This document shows, one piece after another, positions 34,157 to 43,359 of a stretch of DNA of 64,000 nt. Below the pieces are notes generated by a model that saw only the letters and a list, made by a program, of their open reading frames with translations, was not told the DNA's origin and did not search any database. The DNA lies in the NCBI RefSeq assembly GCF_916618895.1, contig NZ_OU745391.1:1945014-2009013 (forward strand), given 5' to 3'. Position numbers and translations under genes: made by a program. Source of the DNA: Pseudoclavibacter sp. Marseille-Q3772. GTDB lineage: Bacteria; Actinomycetota; Actinomycetes; Actinomycetales; Microbacteriaceae. Within the stretch, counting starts at the first letter, position 1. Each line of letters opens with the position of its first letter.

Positions 34157-34984
34157 CTAAGCGAATGTGTCCGGGTCCTTTCCAGTTCGTTCACCGGTGT
34201 CGCAGGCGGCGATCGCGTCGAGATCTTCGGCGGTGAGCGTCACCTGTGCGGCCTCGAAGTTCTCTTGCTGGCGTTCGAGGTTCGCCGATTTCGGAATTGC
34301 CACATTGCCGATCGCCAAATGCCAGGCGAGCACTGCTTGACCCGCGGTGCATCCGTGTCGCGCTGCAACCTCCTGGATCGCGGGATGCTCGAGGTCACGT
34401 CCGCGGTTCAGCGGAGCCCATGCTTCGGTGACGATTCCGTGTTCTTGGTGGAAGCGGCGCAGTTCGGGCTGGGCGAACAGCGGGTGCAGTTCGACCTGGT
34501 TGATTGCCGGAGCCTCGCCCGTTTCGTCAATCAGTCGCTGCAGGTGGTGTTCCTTGAAGTTTGCTACACCGATGGTGCGGATGCGTCCCTCGTCACGCAG
34601 GCGACGCAGCGCCTCCCACGTTTCGACGTATTTGTCCTGTGCTGGGTCTGGCCAGTGGATGAGGTAGAGATCAACCTCTTCAACGCCGAGTGCTTCGGCC
34701 GACTCATCGAATGCACGCATTGCGGCGTCGAATCCGTGATGGTCCTGCCAGACCTTCGTGGTGATGAAGACCTCATCGCGGGGGAGCCCTGACCGGCGCA
34801 GTCCCTCGCCCACGCCGGCTTCGTTGTCGTAGACCGCGGCAGTGTCGAGGTGACGATAGCCGATCTCCAGCGCGCGACGCACGATTTCTGGGGCGTCGTC
34901 ATTGCTGATCTTGTAGGTGCCGAATCCCAGCTGAGGGATGCGGTGGCCACTGGCAAGTTCGATGTTCATATTGTTCGCACTCAC
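34157..34984 (-). CDS. Aldo/keto reductase (2,5-diketo-D-gluconate reductase-like)
   Basis: 275 residues, the normal AKR length, with the full catalytic tetrad: Asp47 and Tyr52 (HLDTAAVYDNE), Lys77 (ITTKVW) and His110 (LIHWPDP). NADPH-binding residues occur in IPKSANLERQQENF near the C-terminus. It reduces small carbonyl compounds with NADPH; by closest type it belongs with AKR5 family 2,5-DKG/methylglyoxal reductases. A short alternative start is MNIELASG (five residues in). Monocistronic. Confidence 0.9.
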   Translation of the reverse strand: MSANNMNIELASGHRIPQLGFGTYKISNDDAPEIVRRALEIGYRHLDTAAVYDNEAGVGEGLRRSGLPRDEVFITTKVWQDHHGFDAAMRAFDESAEALGVEEVDLYLIHWPDPAQDKYVETWEALRRLRDEGRIRTIGVANFKEHHLQRLIDETGEAPAINQVELHPLFAQPELRRFHQEHGIVTEAWAPLNRGRDLEHPAIQEVAARHGCTAGQAVLAWHLAIGNVAIPKSANLERQQENFEAAQVTLTAEDLDAIAACDTGERTGKDPDTFA

Positions 34985-35102
34985 GGGGCCGACCTTAGCC
35001 GGACAAGCTGAGGTGTGCGTTCAGTCCGATTGGTGGCGGGATGCGAGCGGTATCGGCCCGGCATGCACGAATCGATGTCGGAGGCTCGTGTTGCACTGAA
35101 GG

Positions 35103-35240
35103 TGTGGATGTCTGCACGTTGTCGAGGCGGGCGCATCCACATCCAAATGAGCTTGTCCACAGGAGGTGTGTATAAGGCCGGGGAAGACATGTGTATAAGT
35201 CCGCAAAAGTTGTGCAGACACGCCGTGTCTTTGTGGATTG
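35103..35240. promoter_or_regulatory. Cluster of DnaA-box-like nonamers upstream of nrdHIE
   Basis: TTGTCCACA (35153-35161), two TGTGTATAA (35167-35175 and 35190-35198, i.e. TTATACACA inverted, 23 bp apart), and TGTGGATTG (35232-35240). There are weaker TGTGGATGT (35103-35111) and GCATCCACA copies nearby. Each of the four strong ones differs from TTATCCACA by one or two bases. The region is A+T-richer than its surroundings. DnaA is known to control ribonucleotide reductase genes in E. coli; here it is inference. Confidence 0.45.
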
Positions 35241-35260
35241 TGATGTGGAGAACAACACGG

Positions 35261-35290
35261 TTGTAATTCGACATGTTGTGGTGCTAGATT
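35261..35290 (+). promoter_or_regulatory. Probable nrdHIE promoter
   Basis: TTGTAA (35261-35266) as -35 and TAGATT (35285-35290) as -10 with an 18-bp spacer, about 95 bp before the nrdH start. The candidate NrdR boxes fall in the spacer and just after the expected start point, as expected for a repressed promoter. Confidence 0.5.
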
Positions 35291-35311
35291 CATCAAGCAC
35301 AACATCTAGTG
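35268..35311. promoter_or_regulatory. Candidate pair of NrdR boxes
   Basis: CACAACATCTAGTG (35298-35311) fits the CAC-N8-GTG core of NrdR boxes. The inverse TTCGACATGTTGTG (35268-35281) shares its CACAACAT half. Centres are 30 bp apart, close to three helical turns, the usual pairing. NrdR is the ATP/dATP-sensing repressor of ribonucleotide reductase genes. The left box is imperfect. Confidence 0.55.
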
Positions 35312-35385
35312 GCTCAAAGCGGTTCACTGCCACAGCGGATGGATTACTCACCGATCATCTAAGTCATCGAAAAACGAGGCAAATT

Positions 35386-35622
35386 ATGGCTATTTCTGTG
35401 TACAGCAAGCCCTCTTGCGTTCAGTGCACCGCAACTTACCGCGCCCTCGACAAGCAGGGCCTCGAGTACGAGGTATTCGATGTGTCGGCAGATGAAAAGG
35501 CACTGGCTGCAGTCAAGGAGCTTGGTTATCTGCAGGCGCCGGTTGTTGTTACCGACTCTGATCACTGGTCGGGGTTCCGACCCGACAAGATCAACGAAAT
35601 CGCGCAGTTGCGCAGCGCCTAG
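35386..35622 (+). CDS. nrdH: Glutaredoxin-like NrdH electron donor
   Basis: 78 residues from ATG 35386 (MAISVYSKPSCVQC), with AACGAGGC ahead of it. Redox motif C-V-Q-C (Cys11, Cys14), WSGFRPDKI near residue 61-69 as in NrdH proteins, and APVVV with the cis-Pro. It is reduced by thioredoxin reductase and supplies electrons to the class Ib enzyme NrdEF. First gene of nrdHIE. Confidence 0.95.
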   Translation: MAISVYSKPSCVQCTATYRALDKQGLEYEVFDVSADEKALAAVKELGYLQAPVVVTDSDHWSGFRPDKINEIAQLRSA

Positions 35623-35703
35623 GAATCGCTGCCGTTACGCCCGGGCCTGTTCATGCAGTACCCGGGCACTGCTGCGGACGGGCCCTATGAATGGACGGAT
35701 GCG

Positions 35704-36126
35704 ATGAGTGAGATCATCTACTTCTCGAGTGTTTCGGGGAATACGCACCGGTTCGTGCAGAAGCTCGCGCGCAGCGCGCAACGAATCCCGTTGCGTACCA
35801 GTGATGAAACGATTACGGCTACTGAGCCGTTCGTGCTCATCGTCCCCACCTACGGGGGCGGCAATGGTCGAGGGGCCGTGCCGAAACAGGTCATTAAGTT
35901 TCTCAATGTGCCGGCGAACCGAGCGCTGCTACGCGGCGTGATCGTTGGTGGAAACACCAACTTCGGCGCAGCGTACGGGCTGGCCGGAGACATTATTGCG
36001 GGTAAATGTCAGGTGCCCGTGTTGTATCGATTCGAACTATTCGGCACATCAGACGATGTGCAGCGAGTGAACGAGGGATTGGACGAATTTTGGCGAGCGC
36101 AAGCGACACCACAGACAGTGCAGTAA
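35704..36126 (+). CDS. nrdI: NrdI flavodoxin-like activator of class Ib ribonucleotide reductase
   Basis: 140 residues from ATG 35704 ([18 protein letters not shown]), FMN phosphate loop [10 protein letters not shown], and [16 protein letters not shown] plus [19 protein letters not shown], the NrdI hallmark. NrdI provides the oxidant that forms the Mn(III)2-tyrosyl radical in NrdF. The upstream in-frame ATG at 35653 gives a non-conserved extension. The end overlaps the likely nrdE start. Confidence 0.93.
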   Translation: MSEIIYFSSVSGNTHRFVQKLARSAQRIPLRTSDETITATEPFVLIVPTYGGGNGRGAVPKQVIKFLNVPANRALLRGVIVGGNTNFGAAYGLAGDIIAGKCQVPVLYRFELFGTSDDVQRVNEGLDEFWRAQATPQTVQ

Positions 36127-38261
36127 CCATCACAGAACTCAAGGATGGCCACAGCTCGGGTATGGACTACCACGCGCTGAACGCCATGCTGAATCTGTAT
36201 GACGACAACGGAAAGATTCAGTTTGAGAAGGACCGCGAGGCGGCTCGCGAGTACTTCCTGCAGCACGTCAACCAGAACACCGTGTTCTTCCACGACCTGG
36301 AAGAACGCCTGGCATACCTGCTCGATAACGACTACTACGAGCGCGAAATCATCGAGCAGTACTCGTTGGACTTCGTCCGTGAACTGCGTGAACGGGCATT
36401 CGCTGCGAAGTTCCGTTTCCCCACCTTCCTCGGCGCCTTCAAGTTCTACACCTCGTATGCGCTGAAGACCTTTGACGGTAAGCGTTACCTTGAGCGCTTC
36501 GAAGATCGAGTCCTGATGGTGGCGCTGGGGCTTGCTCGCGGAGATGAACAGCTCGCAATCGACCTGCTCGATGAGATGATTGCCGGTCGCTTCCAGCCGG
36601 CTACGCCCACGTTCTTGAACGTCGGAAAGAAACAGCGCGGAGAATTCGTCAGCTGCTTCCTGCTGCGCATCGAAGACAATATGGAGTCGATCGGTCGTTC
36701 GATTAACTCGGCGCTGCAGCTTTCCAAGCGCGGTGGTGGCGTTGCGTTCAACCTCTCGAATATTCGTGAGTCGGGCGCACCCATTAAGCAGATCGAGAAC
36801 CAGTCCAGCGGCATTATCCCGATCATGAAGCTACTGGAAGACTCGTTTAGCTACGCGAACCAGCTCGGTGCGCGTCAGGGAGCCGGTGCCGTGTACCTCA
36901 GCGCGCACCACCCCGACATCATGCGCTTCCTCGACACCAAGCGAGAAAACGCCGACGAGAAGATTCGCATTAAGACACTCTCACTCGGTGTCGTAATCCC
37001 GGACATCACCTTCCACCTCGCCAAGCGCAACGAACCGATGTACCTGTTCTCGCCCTACGACGTCGAGCGGGTCTACGGCAAGCCGTTTGGTGACATCTCG
37101 ATCAGCGAACACTACGACGAGATGGTCGATGACTCCCGCATCCGCAAGACGAAGATCGATGCGCGCCAGTTCTTCCAGACACTCGCTGAGCTGCAGTTCG
37201 AGTCGGGATACCCGTACATCGTGTTCGAAGACACTGTGAACCGGGCAAACCCGATCAACGGTCGCATCAACATGTCGAACCTGTGCAGCGAGATTCTGCA
37301 GGTGAACTCGCCTTCGAACTACAACGCCGACCTCAGCTACGAGCACATCGGTGAAGACATCTCCTGCAACCTCGGTTCGATGAATATCGCCTTGGCAATG
37401 GATTCGGATGACATCGGTCGTGCGATCGGCACCGCTATTCGCGGTCTCACTGCGGTCAGCGATATGTCGTCGATCGACTCGGTACCTTCGATTCGCAAGG
37501 GGAATTCGCAGTCCCACGCGATCGGTCTCGGTCAGATGAACCTGCACGGTTATCTGGGACGTGAACGCATCCACTACGGATCAGAAGAAGCGCTCGACTT
37601 CACGAACATCTACTTCTACACCGTGGTCTACCATGCGATTCGCGCTTCGATGGAGATCGCCCGTGAACGAGGCGAGCGCTTCCACGACTTCGAGAACTCG
37701 GATTACGCAAACGGTACGTTCTTCGACAAGTACATCGACAAGGAGTGGGCTCCCGAAACGGAGCGAGTTCGTGAACTGTTCGCAAACCACCACATTCCGA
37801 CGCAGGACGATTGGCGCGAGCTCAAGGCCCTGGTTCAGGAACACGGTATGTACAACCGCAACCTGCAGGCAGTACCGCCGACCGGCTCGATTTCGTACAT
37901 CAACAACTCGACTTCGTCGATTCACCCGATTGCCTCGAAGATCGAAATCCGTAAGGAAGGCAAGCTGGGGCGCGTGTACTACCCGGCGCCGTTCATGACG
38001 AACGACAACCTGGAGTACTTCCAGGACGCCTACGAGATCGGTGCCGAGAAGATCATCGACACCTACGCAGTGGCAACTCAGCACGTCGACCAGGGACTCT
38101 CGCTCACCCTGTTCTTCAAGGACACAGCCACAACGCGCGATATCAACCGTGCTCAGATCTACGCATGGCGTAAGGGAATCAAGACGATCTACTACATCCG
38201 CCTGCGTCAAATAGCGCTTGAAGGCACCGGCGTAGAGGGCTGCGTGAGCTGCATGCTGTAA
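36090..38261 (+). CDS. nrdE: Ribonucleoside-diphosphate reductase class Ib, alpha subunit
   Basis: 723 residues if started at TTG 36090 ([10 protein letters not shown] follows); family members carry 10-25 residues before [13 protein letters not shown], so the first ATG (36162) looks too short. GGACGA lies close upstream. Active-site cysteines: CFLLRIEDN region and SNLCSEI; the N-C-E radical site corresponds to NLCSE, and the C-terminal redox pair is GCVSCML at the very end. Dinucleotide and substrate loops [10 protein letters not shown] and QVNSPSNYN are present. No ATP-cone, as usual for class Ib. It overlaps nrdI by 37 bases. A terminator follows; nrdF is 4 kb away. Confidence 0.93.
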   Translation: MASASDTTDSAVTITELKDGHSSGMDYHALNAMLNLYDDNGKIQFEKDREAAREYFLQHVNQNTVFFHDLEERLAYLLDNDYYEREIIEQYSLDFVRELRERAFAAKFRFPTFLGAFKFYTSYALKTFDGKRYLERFEDRVLMVALGLARGDEQLAIDLLDEMIAGRFQPATPTFLNVGKKQRGEFVSCFLLRIEDNMESIGRSINSALQLSKRGGGVAFNLSNIRESGAPIKQIENQSSGIIPIMKLLEDSFSYANQLGARQGAGAVYLSAHHPDIMRFLDTKRENADEKIRIKTLSLGVVIPDITFHLAKRNEPMYLFSPYDVERVYGKPFGDISISEHYDEMVDDSRIRKTKIDARQFFQTLAELQFESGYPYIVFEDTVNRANPINGRINMSNLCSEILQVNSPSNYNADLSYEHIGEDISCNLGSMNIALAMDSDDIGRAIGTAIRGLTAVSDMSSIDSVPSIRKGNSQSHAIGLGQMNLHGYLGRERIHYGSEEALDFTNIYFYTVVYHAIRASMEIARERGERFHDFENSDYANGTFFDKYIDKEWAPETERVRELFANHHIPTQDDWRELKALVQEHGMYNRNLQAVPPTGSISYINNSTSSIHPIASKIEIRKEGKLGRVYYPAPFMTNDNLEYFQDAYEIGAEKIIDTYAVATQHVDQGLSLTLFFKDTATTRDINRAQIYAWRKGIKTIYYIRLRQIALEGTGVEGCVSCML

Positions 38262-38278
38262 GCGCAACCGTCTAAGAC

Positions 38279-38320
38279 ACGGCCCGAGTTCCACGCAATG
38301 CGGTGGGCTCGGGCCGTTTC
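38279..38320 (+). terminator. Terminator after nrdHIE
   Basis: A 10-bp stem ACGGCCCGAG / CTCGGGCCGT (38279-38288 with 38308-38317), long loop, then TTC. It is between the nrdE stop and the convergent permease gene. Confidence 0.7.
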
Positions 38321-38339
38321 GGTTGGATGCGGTTACCGG

Positions 38340-39914
38340 TTAGTACTCATCTGGCACCAGTACCGGGGTGTCTCGGTTGAGGCTCTCACCGCGGAAGAAC
38401 GGGCGGGAGGACTTCGAGAGTGCCCAGCACCCCATGAGGAAGAAGCCGAGCGCGAGCGAGCCGACACCGACAACGAAGGCACCGCCGACACCGAGGAGCA
38501 CGGTGTAACTGTAGTCAACACTGATCATGTCGATCGCCGATTGGATGAAGGCGTAGGTCAGCATGAGTCCGCCCAAGAGCGGGAACAGGCCCTGCATGAA
38601 GAAGTTGCGTGCTGATGTGAAGATCTGGTCGCGGAAGTACCACACGCATGAGAAGGCGGTAATCGCGTAGTAGAGCGCGACGGCCAATCCCATCGACGTG
38701 ATTGAGTCCAGTAGCACCGCCTCGGAGATGAGCGACATGACTCCGTAGTACACGATCGCTGCAATACCCATCAGCGTCGTCGAGAACCACGGGGTGCGGA
38801 AACGCTTGTGTACTTGCGCAAACTGCTTGGGCAGCGCGCGGTAGACCGCCATCGAAAGGGTGCCTCGGGCCGTGGGCAGGATGGTGGTCTGGGTTGACGA
38901 TGCGCCGGAGACGATCATGGCCAGAATGAGGAACCAACCCCACGGGCCGAACAGCAGGTCGCGCAGCACCGTAAACACATCGTCGAGATTGGCTTCGTTC
39001 GTGAGGCCGATGCCGGTGTCACCGAATCCGGCGAACATCATCGTTGCTACGGAAACGCCGACGTAGGTCACCAGCAGAATCGCAATGGTCAGCATGGCTG
39101 CCCGGCCCGGGGTAGTGCGCGGGTTCTTGGTCTCCTCGTTCAACGCGAGGGAAGTGTCCCATCCCCAATAGATGAACAGGCACAGCAGCACCGCGGCAAC
39201 AAAGCCTGACCAGGACTCGACTTCGGCGGGGTTGAACCACTGCCAATCAAATTCGGCGGGGGAGGGGGATATGCCGTTGGTGGCGCCGATGAACGCTAGG
39301 ACACCGAATGCGGCGAGTGCGGCGTATTGGATCACCATGAGCGCCATCTGCATCTTCTCGCCAATTTGCACGCCGAGTGTGGAAATCACTGTCATCACCG
39401 CGATGAACACGATGCCGGTGACCACGACGATGAGCCGATTTTCGGCGAAATCGTGCAGGCCGACCAGATACCAGAGATACTTACCGCTGATCTCGGCGAC
39501 ATTGGCGAGCACCATCACCGCCGACACAGCGACTGCCCAGCCACCGATCCAGCCGACAATCGGGCCGAATGCCTTCGTGCCCCACACGAATGTAGTACCG
39601 CAATCGGGCATCTCGCGATTGAGTTCCTGGTATGCGAGGGCGGCAAACACCATGGGGATGCAGGCAGCGATGAACGCGACCGGTGCCTGTTCGCCCACCT
39701 CAAGGATCACCCAGCCAAGGGTCGCGGCAAGCGAGTACAGCGGTGCGGTAGAAGCAAGGCTGATGACCGTGGAACCGACGATTCCCAGCGCACTGGTGTT
39801 GAGGCCTTTGCCCACATGGATGTGGCCGGTGTCGGTGATATTGGTCGGTCCCGTTGCCGGTACCGTGCTGGCGCCACTCGCGGCTTGGCCGTTTGCGCTG
39901 GGTTTTGTCGTCAT
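38340..39914 (-). CDS. APC-superfamily amino acid/amine permease
   Basis: 524 residues with about 12-13 membrane helices. The first helix region STVISLASTAPLYSLAATLGWV and the GTTFVWGTKAFGPIVGWIGGW stretch match the APC superfamily. The long hydrophilic N-terminus (about 35 residues) is cytoplasmic. The product likely imports an amino acid or polyamine by proton symport. It is separated by 93 bp from the TetR gene on the same strand. With the divergent FAD oxidase it forms an uptake-plus-oxidation unit like PuuP/PuuB, which suggests putrescine or another primary amine as substrate (inference). Confidence 0.82.
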   Translation of the reverse strand: MTTKPSANGQAASGASTVPATGPTNITDTGHIHVGKGLNTSALGIVGSTVISLASTAPLYSLAATLGWVILEVGEQAPVAFIAACIPMVFAALAYQELNREMPDCGTTFVWGTKAFGPIVGWIGGWAVAVSAVMVLANVAEISGKYLWYLVGLHDFAENRLIVVVTGIVFIAVMTVISTLGVQIGEKMQMALMVIQYAALAAFGVLAFIGATNGISPSPAEFDWQWFNPAEVESWSGFVAAVLLCLFIYWGWDTSLALNEETKNPRTTPGRAAMLTIAILLVTYVGVSVATMMFAGFGDTGIGLTNEANLDDVFTVLRDLLFGPWGWFLILAMIVSGASSTQTTILPTARGTLSMAVYRALPKQFAQVHKRFRTPWFSTTLMGIAAIVYYGVMSLISEAVLLDSITSMGLAVALYYAITAFSCVWYFRDQIFTSARNFFMQGLFPLLGGLMLTYAFIQSAIDMISVDYSYTVLLGVGGAFVVGVGSLALGFFLMGCWALSKSSRPFFRGESLNRDTPVLVPDEY

Positions 39915-40007
39915 TAACCAATCTCCTCGCCCTCGAAGAAAGAATGGTTGAAAAACTACACCGGCTGGTCGGTAAAGTCCAGCGCGGGTGGGCTTGGTGG
40001 GCGGCAG

Positions 40008-40589
40008 TTACTCGCGGAGCATGCGTAAGCCATTGATGTACTTGGCCAGTTCAACGGCGGTTGCCTCTGACGAGTAGCGCGACTTGCCCGCATCCTCACC
40101 GTCGACCTCGGCGCTGTGCGCGATGCCATCGCCCAGTAGCAACACGGCAGTGGCCAGTGACTCATCCTGTAGCTCATTGAGCACGGGTTCATACCAGCGC
40201 TCACGGCACTCGCGCAGAGTCTTGCGGACCAGTTCACCGTACGCGGGCGCCAGGCGGATGAGGGTGTTGTGCGCGCGTTCGAGGTCGCTATCAAAGAGAA
40301 CGGACGTGCGCAGGTACCACTCGGTGGCCGACATTTGTGAGCTGTTGAGTTCTTCGAGGTCGGCGGCAACGAGATCGTGCAAGCGTTCGCACAGGCCGGT
40401 AACTAGGGCGTCGCGATTCGGAAAGTGATAGAGCAATCCGCCCTTGGAGACATTCGCGGCCTGGGCCACCGCATCCAGGGTTGCCGCACGATCTCCCTCG
40501 CGCAGTACTAGTTCGCAAAACGCATCAAGCAGCTGTTCGCGACGAGAGGGTCGCGTCGTTGATTGCGGGGCGTCTTTACCTTGCGTCAT
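40008..40589 (-). CDS. TetR-family regulator of the amine/amino acid unit
   Basis: 193 residues from ATG 40589 (MTQGKDAPQ). The HTH is around residues 34-55 (ATLDAVAQAANVSKGGLLYHF), followed by an all-helical ligand domain with a TetR_C-like pattern (LRTSVLFDSDLERAHNTLIRL). It is divergent from the FAD oxidase with 74 bp between starts and is followed by the APC permease gene. A palindrome in the shared promoter region is the likely operator. Confidence 0.87.
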   Translation of the reverse strand: MTQGKDAPQSTTRPSRREQLLDAFCELVLREGDRAATLDAVAQAANVSKGGLLYHFPNRDALVTGLCERLHDLVAADLEELNSSQMSATEWYLRTSVLFDSDLERAHNTLIRLAPAYGELVRKTLRECRERWYEPVLNELQDESLATAVLLLGDGIAHSAEVDGEDAGKSRYSSEATAVELAKYINGLRMLRE

Positions 40590-40613
40590 GGCATCACTGT
40601 AACGAGCGGAAAC

Positions 40614-40645
40614 TTGACAATTGGTAACTGTACCGACTAGACGGT
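40614..40645 (+). promoter_or_regulatory. Oxidase promoter with TetR operator
   Basis: -35 TTGACA at 40614-40619; the -10 is near 40637-40643. Palindrome ACCGACTAGACGGT (40632-40645, one central mismatch from perfect) covers the -10. A bound TetR dimer would block RNA polymerase. ACCGaCTAGtCGGT-type operators are common for actinobacterial TetR proteins. Confidence 0.6.
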
Positions 40646-40663
40646 TACCTAGAGGAGGTATTC

Positions 40664-42073
40664 GTGACGTATGCGACGAAGCATGCGCAGCGAACAAACG
40701 ATATGACTAACCGCACCCCAACCGCATACTGGATTGACCGCGCTCTGGCGAGAGCAACACATCCGAAGTTGCGCGGGCACGTCACCGCAGATCTGTGCAT
40801 CATCGGCGGTGGATACACCGGATTGTGGACCGCGATCCTTGCGAAGCGGCGCAACCCAGATACCCGCGTAGTAATCCTGGAGGGGAACACCGTCGGGTTC
40901 GCCGCCAGCGGTCGTAACGGCGGATTCGTAGAGCCGAGTATCGGACACGGTATGGGCAATGTCGCTTCGCGCTGGCCAGACCAAGCGCGGGACATCGTGC
41001 GGATCAGTCGCGAGAACTTTCGTGAAATGGAACACGATATCCGCGAACTCGGCATCGATTGTGACTGGGATGAATCCGGAGCACTCTGTTTTGCCCGCAC
41101 TCAGACTCAAGTAGCCGACCTTGAGGCGGGCGTTGAGGAATGCCTGACCTATGGTGAAGCTGCCGAGTTCATTGGCCCGGAGAAGATCCACGAGGTAACC
41201 AAATCGCCCGCGTATCTGGCAGCGATGTACCAGCCCGAGGTGGCCACCGTTGACCCGTACAAGCTCGTCACCGGGCTTGCGGATGCGGCCCAAGCACTCG
41301 GCGTTACAATCCACGAGCACTCGGTGGTGCAGTCCCTGCGCGACGACGCACAGGGCGTAACCGCAACTACCGCGCACGGAGAGGTGCGCGCGGCACAGGC
41401 CGTGCTCGCCACCAATGTGTATCCAGCGTTGCGCAAGCGGCTTTCGCTCACGACCGTGCCGGTGTACGACTATGCGCTGATGACCGAGCCGCTCAGTGAC
41501 GAGGACTTCGCCGCAATCGGCTGGACCGGTATGGAGGGATGTTCGGACGCCGGAAACCGATTCCACTACTACCGCAAGACCGATGACGGGCGGATCCTGT
41601 GGGGCGGTTACGATGCGATCTACCGGTTCGGCTCGCAGCGTGGCGAGCGGTTCACGCAGCGCCAAGCATCATTCGAACAACTCGAGGCGAACTTCCGCGA
41701 AACCTACCCGCAGCTCAACCACATCCGATTCACCCACCAGTGGGGTGGCATGATCGACTCCTCGACGCAGTTCTGCCTCACCGCCGGAACCTTTGCCAAC
41801 AATCAGATCGCGTACGCGCTCGGGTTCACCGGCCTCGGCGTTGCTGCCACGCGCTTCGGCGCGAATGTGGTGCTCGACCTACTCGCCAACGAACGCACTG
41901 AGCGCACCGAACTGGACATGATCCGCCGCAAACCCTTGCCATTCCCGCCGGAACCCATTCGGTCAATCGGGATCGGGCTTACGCAGTGGTCGATGGCTCG
42001 TGAGGATGTGAGCGGCAAGCGAAACCTGTGGTTGCGCACGATGGATGCACTCGGACTCGGCTTCGACTCCTAG
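40664..42073 (+). CDS. FAD-dependent amine/D-amino-acid oxidase (PuuB/OrdL/DadA-like)
   Basis: 469 residues from GTG 40664, with a strong AGAGGAGG seven bases before. Rossmann FAD motif CIIGGGYTGLWTAILA (about residues 45-60) and the DAO-family GFAASGRNGGF; the N-terminus YWIDRALARATHPKLRG is typical of the PuuB/OrdL group that oxidises gamma-glutamyl-putrescine or similar amines. The C-terminus carries GFTGLGVAATRFGANVVLDLL for FAD pyrophosphate contact. Cytosolic. Probably induced when TetR leaves its operator, together with the permease. Confidence 0.87.
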   Translation: MTYATKHAQRTNDMTNRTPTAYWIDRALARATHPKLRGHVTADLCIIGGGYTGLWTAILAKRRNPDTRVVILEGNTVGFAASGRNGGFVEPSIGHGMGNVASRWPDQARDIVRISRENFREMEHDIRELGIDCDWDESGALCFARTQTQVADLEAGVEECLTYGEAAEFIGPEKIHEVTKSPAYLAAMYQPEVATVDPYKLVTGLADAAQALGVTIHEHSVVQSLRDDAQGVTATTAHGEVRAAQAVLATNVYPALRKRLSLTTVPVYDYALMTEPLSDEDFAAIGWTGMEGCSDAGNRFHYYRKTDDGRILWGGYDAIYRFGSQRGERFTQRQASFEQLEANFRETYPQLNHIRFTHQWGGMIDSSTQFCLTAGTFANNQIAYALGFTGLGVAATRFGANVVLDLLANERTERTELDMIRRKPLPFPPEPIRSIGIGLTQWSMAREDVSGKRNLWLRTMDALGLGFDS

Positions 42074-42154
42074 ACATCGCCGGGGCGATCGCTAACCGCT
42101 GAACCTGCGTACGTGTGGCGCGCAGCCAGTGGATACGAATCCGACCTACCCTAG

Positions 42155-43174
<1,020 letters not shown>

Positions 43175-43188
43175 CAAGAACCCGACCC

Positions 43189-43220
43189 GAGTAACGCCCC
43201 GCGACAGCGGGGCGTTACTC
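43189..43220 (+). terminator. Terminator after nrdF
   Basis: Perfect 14-bp stem GAGTAACGCCCCGC / GCGGGGCGTTACTC with tetraloop GACA, followed by GTTGCT. The U-tract is weak. Confidence 0.8.
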
Positions 43221-43359
43221 GTTGCTACTGCCGTCGAGGCTCCTGTTTCGGGCGAGAAACGTTTAGCTGTTAGTGTGTCTGGGTTCAGGAAACTGACAGT
43301 GTTTCCCAGTGTTGGGTGACACGACACCTGTACTGCCAACGACGACAGAAGGAGTCTTC

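Noticed and set aside
35103..35240. Chromosomal origin (oriC), because of clustered DnaA-like boxes
   Set aside because: No dnaA/dnaN neighbours, too few boxes, no AT-rich unwinding element; a gene-regulatory role at nrdHIE fits better.
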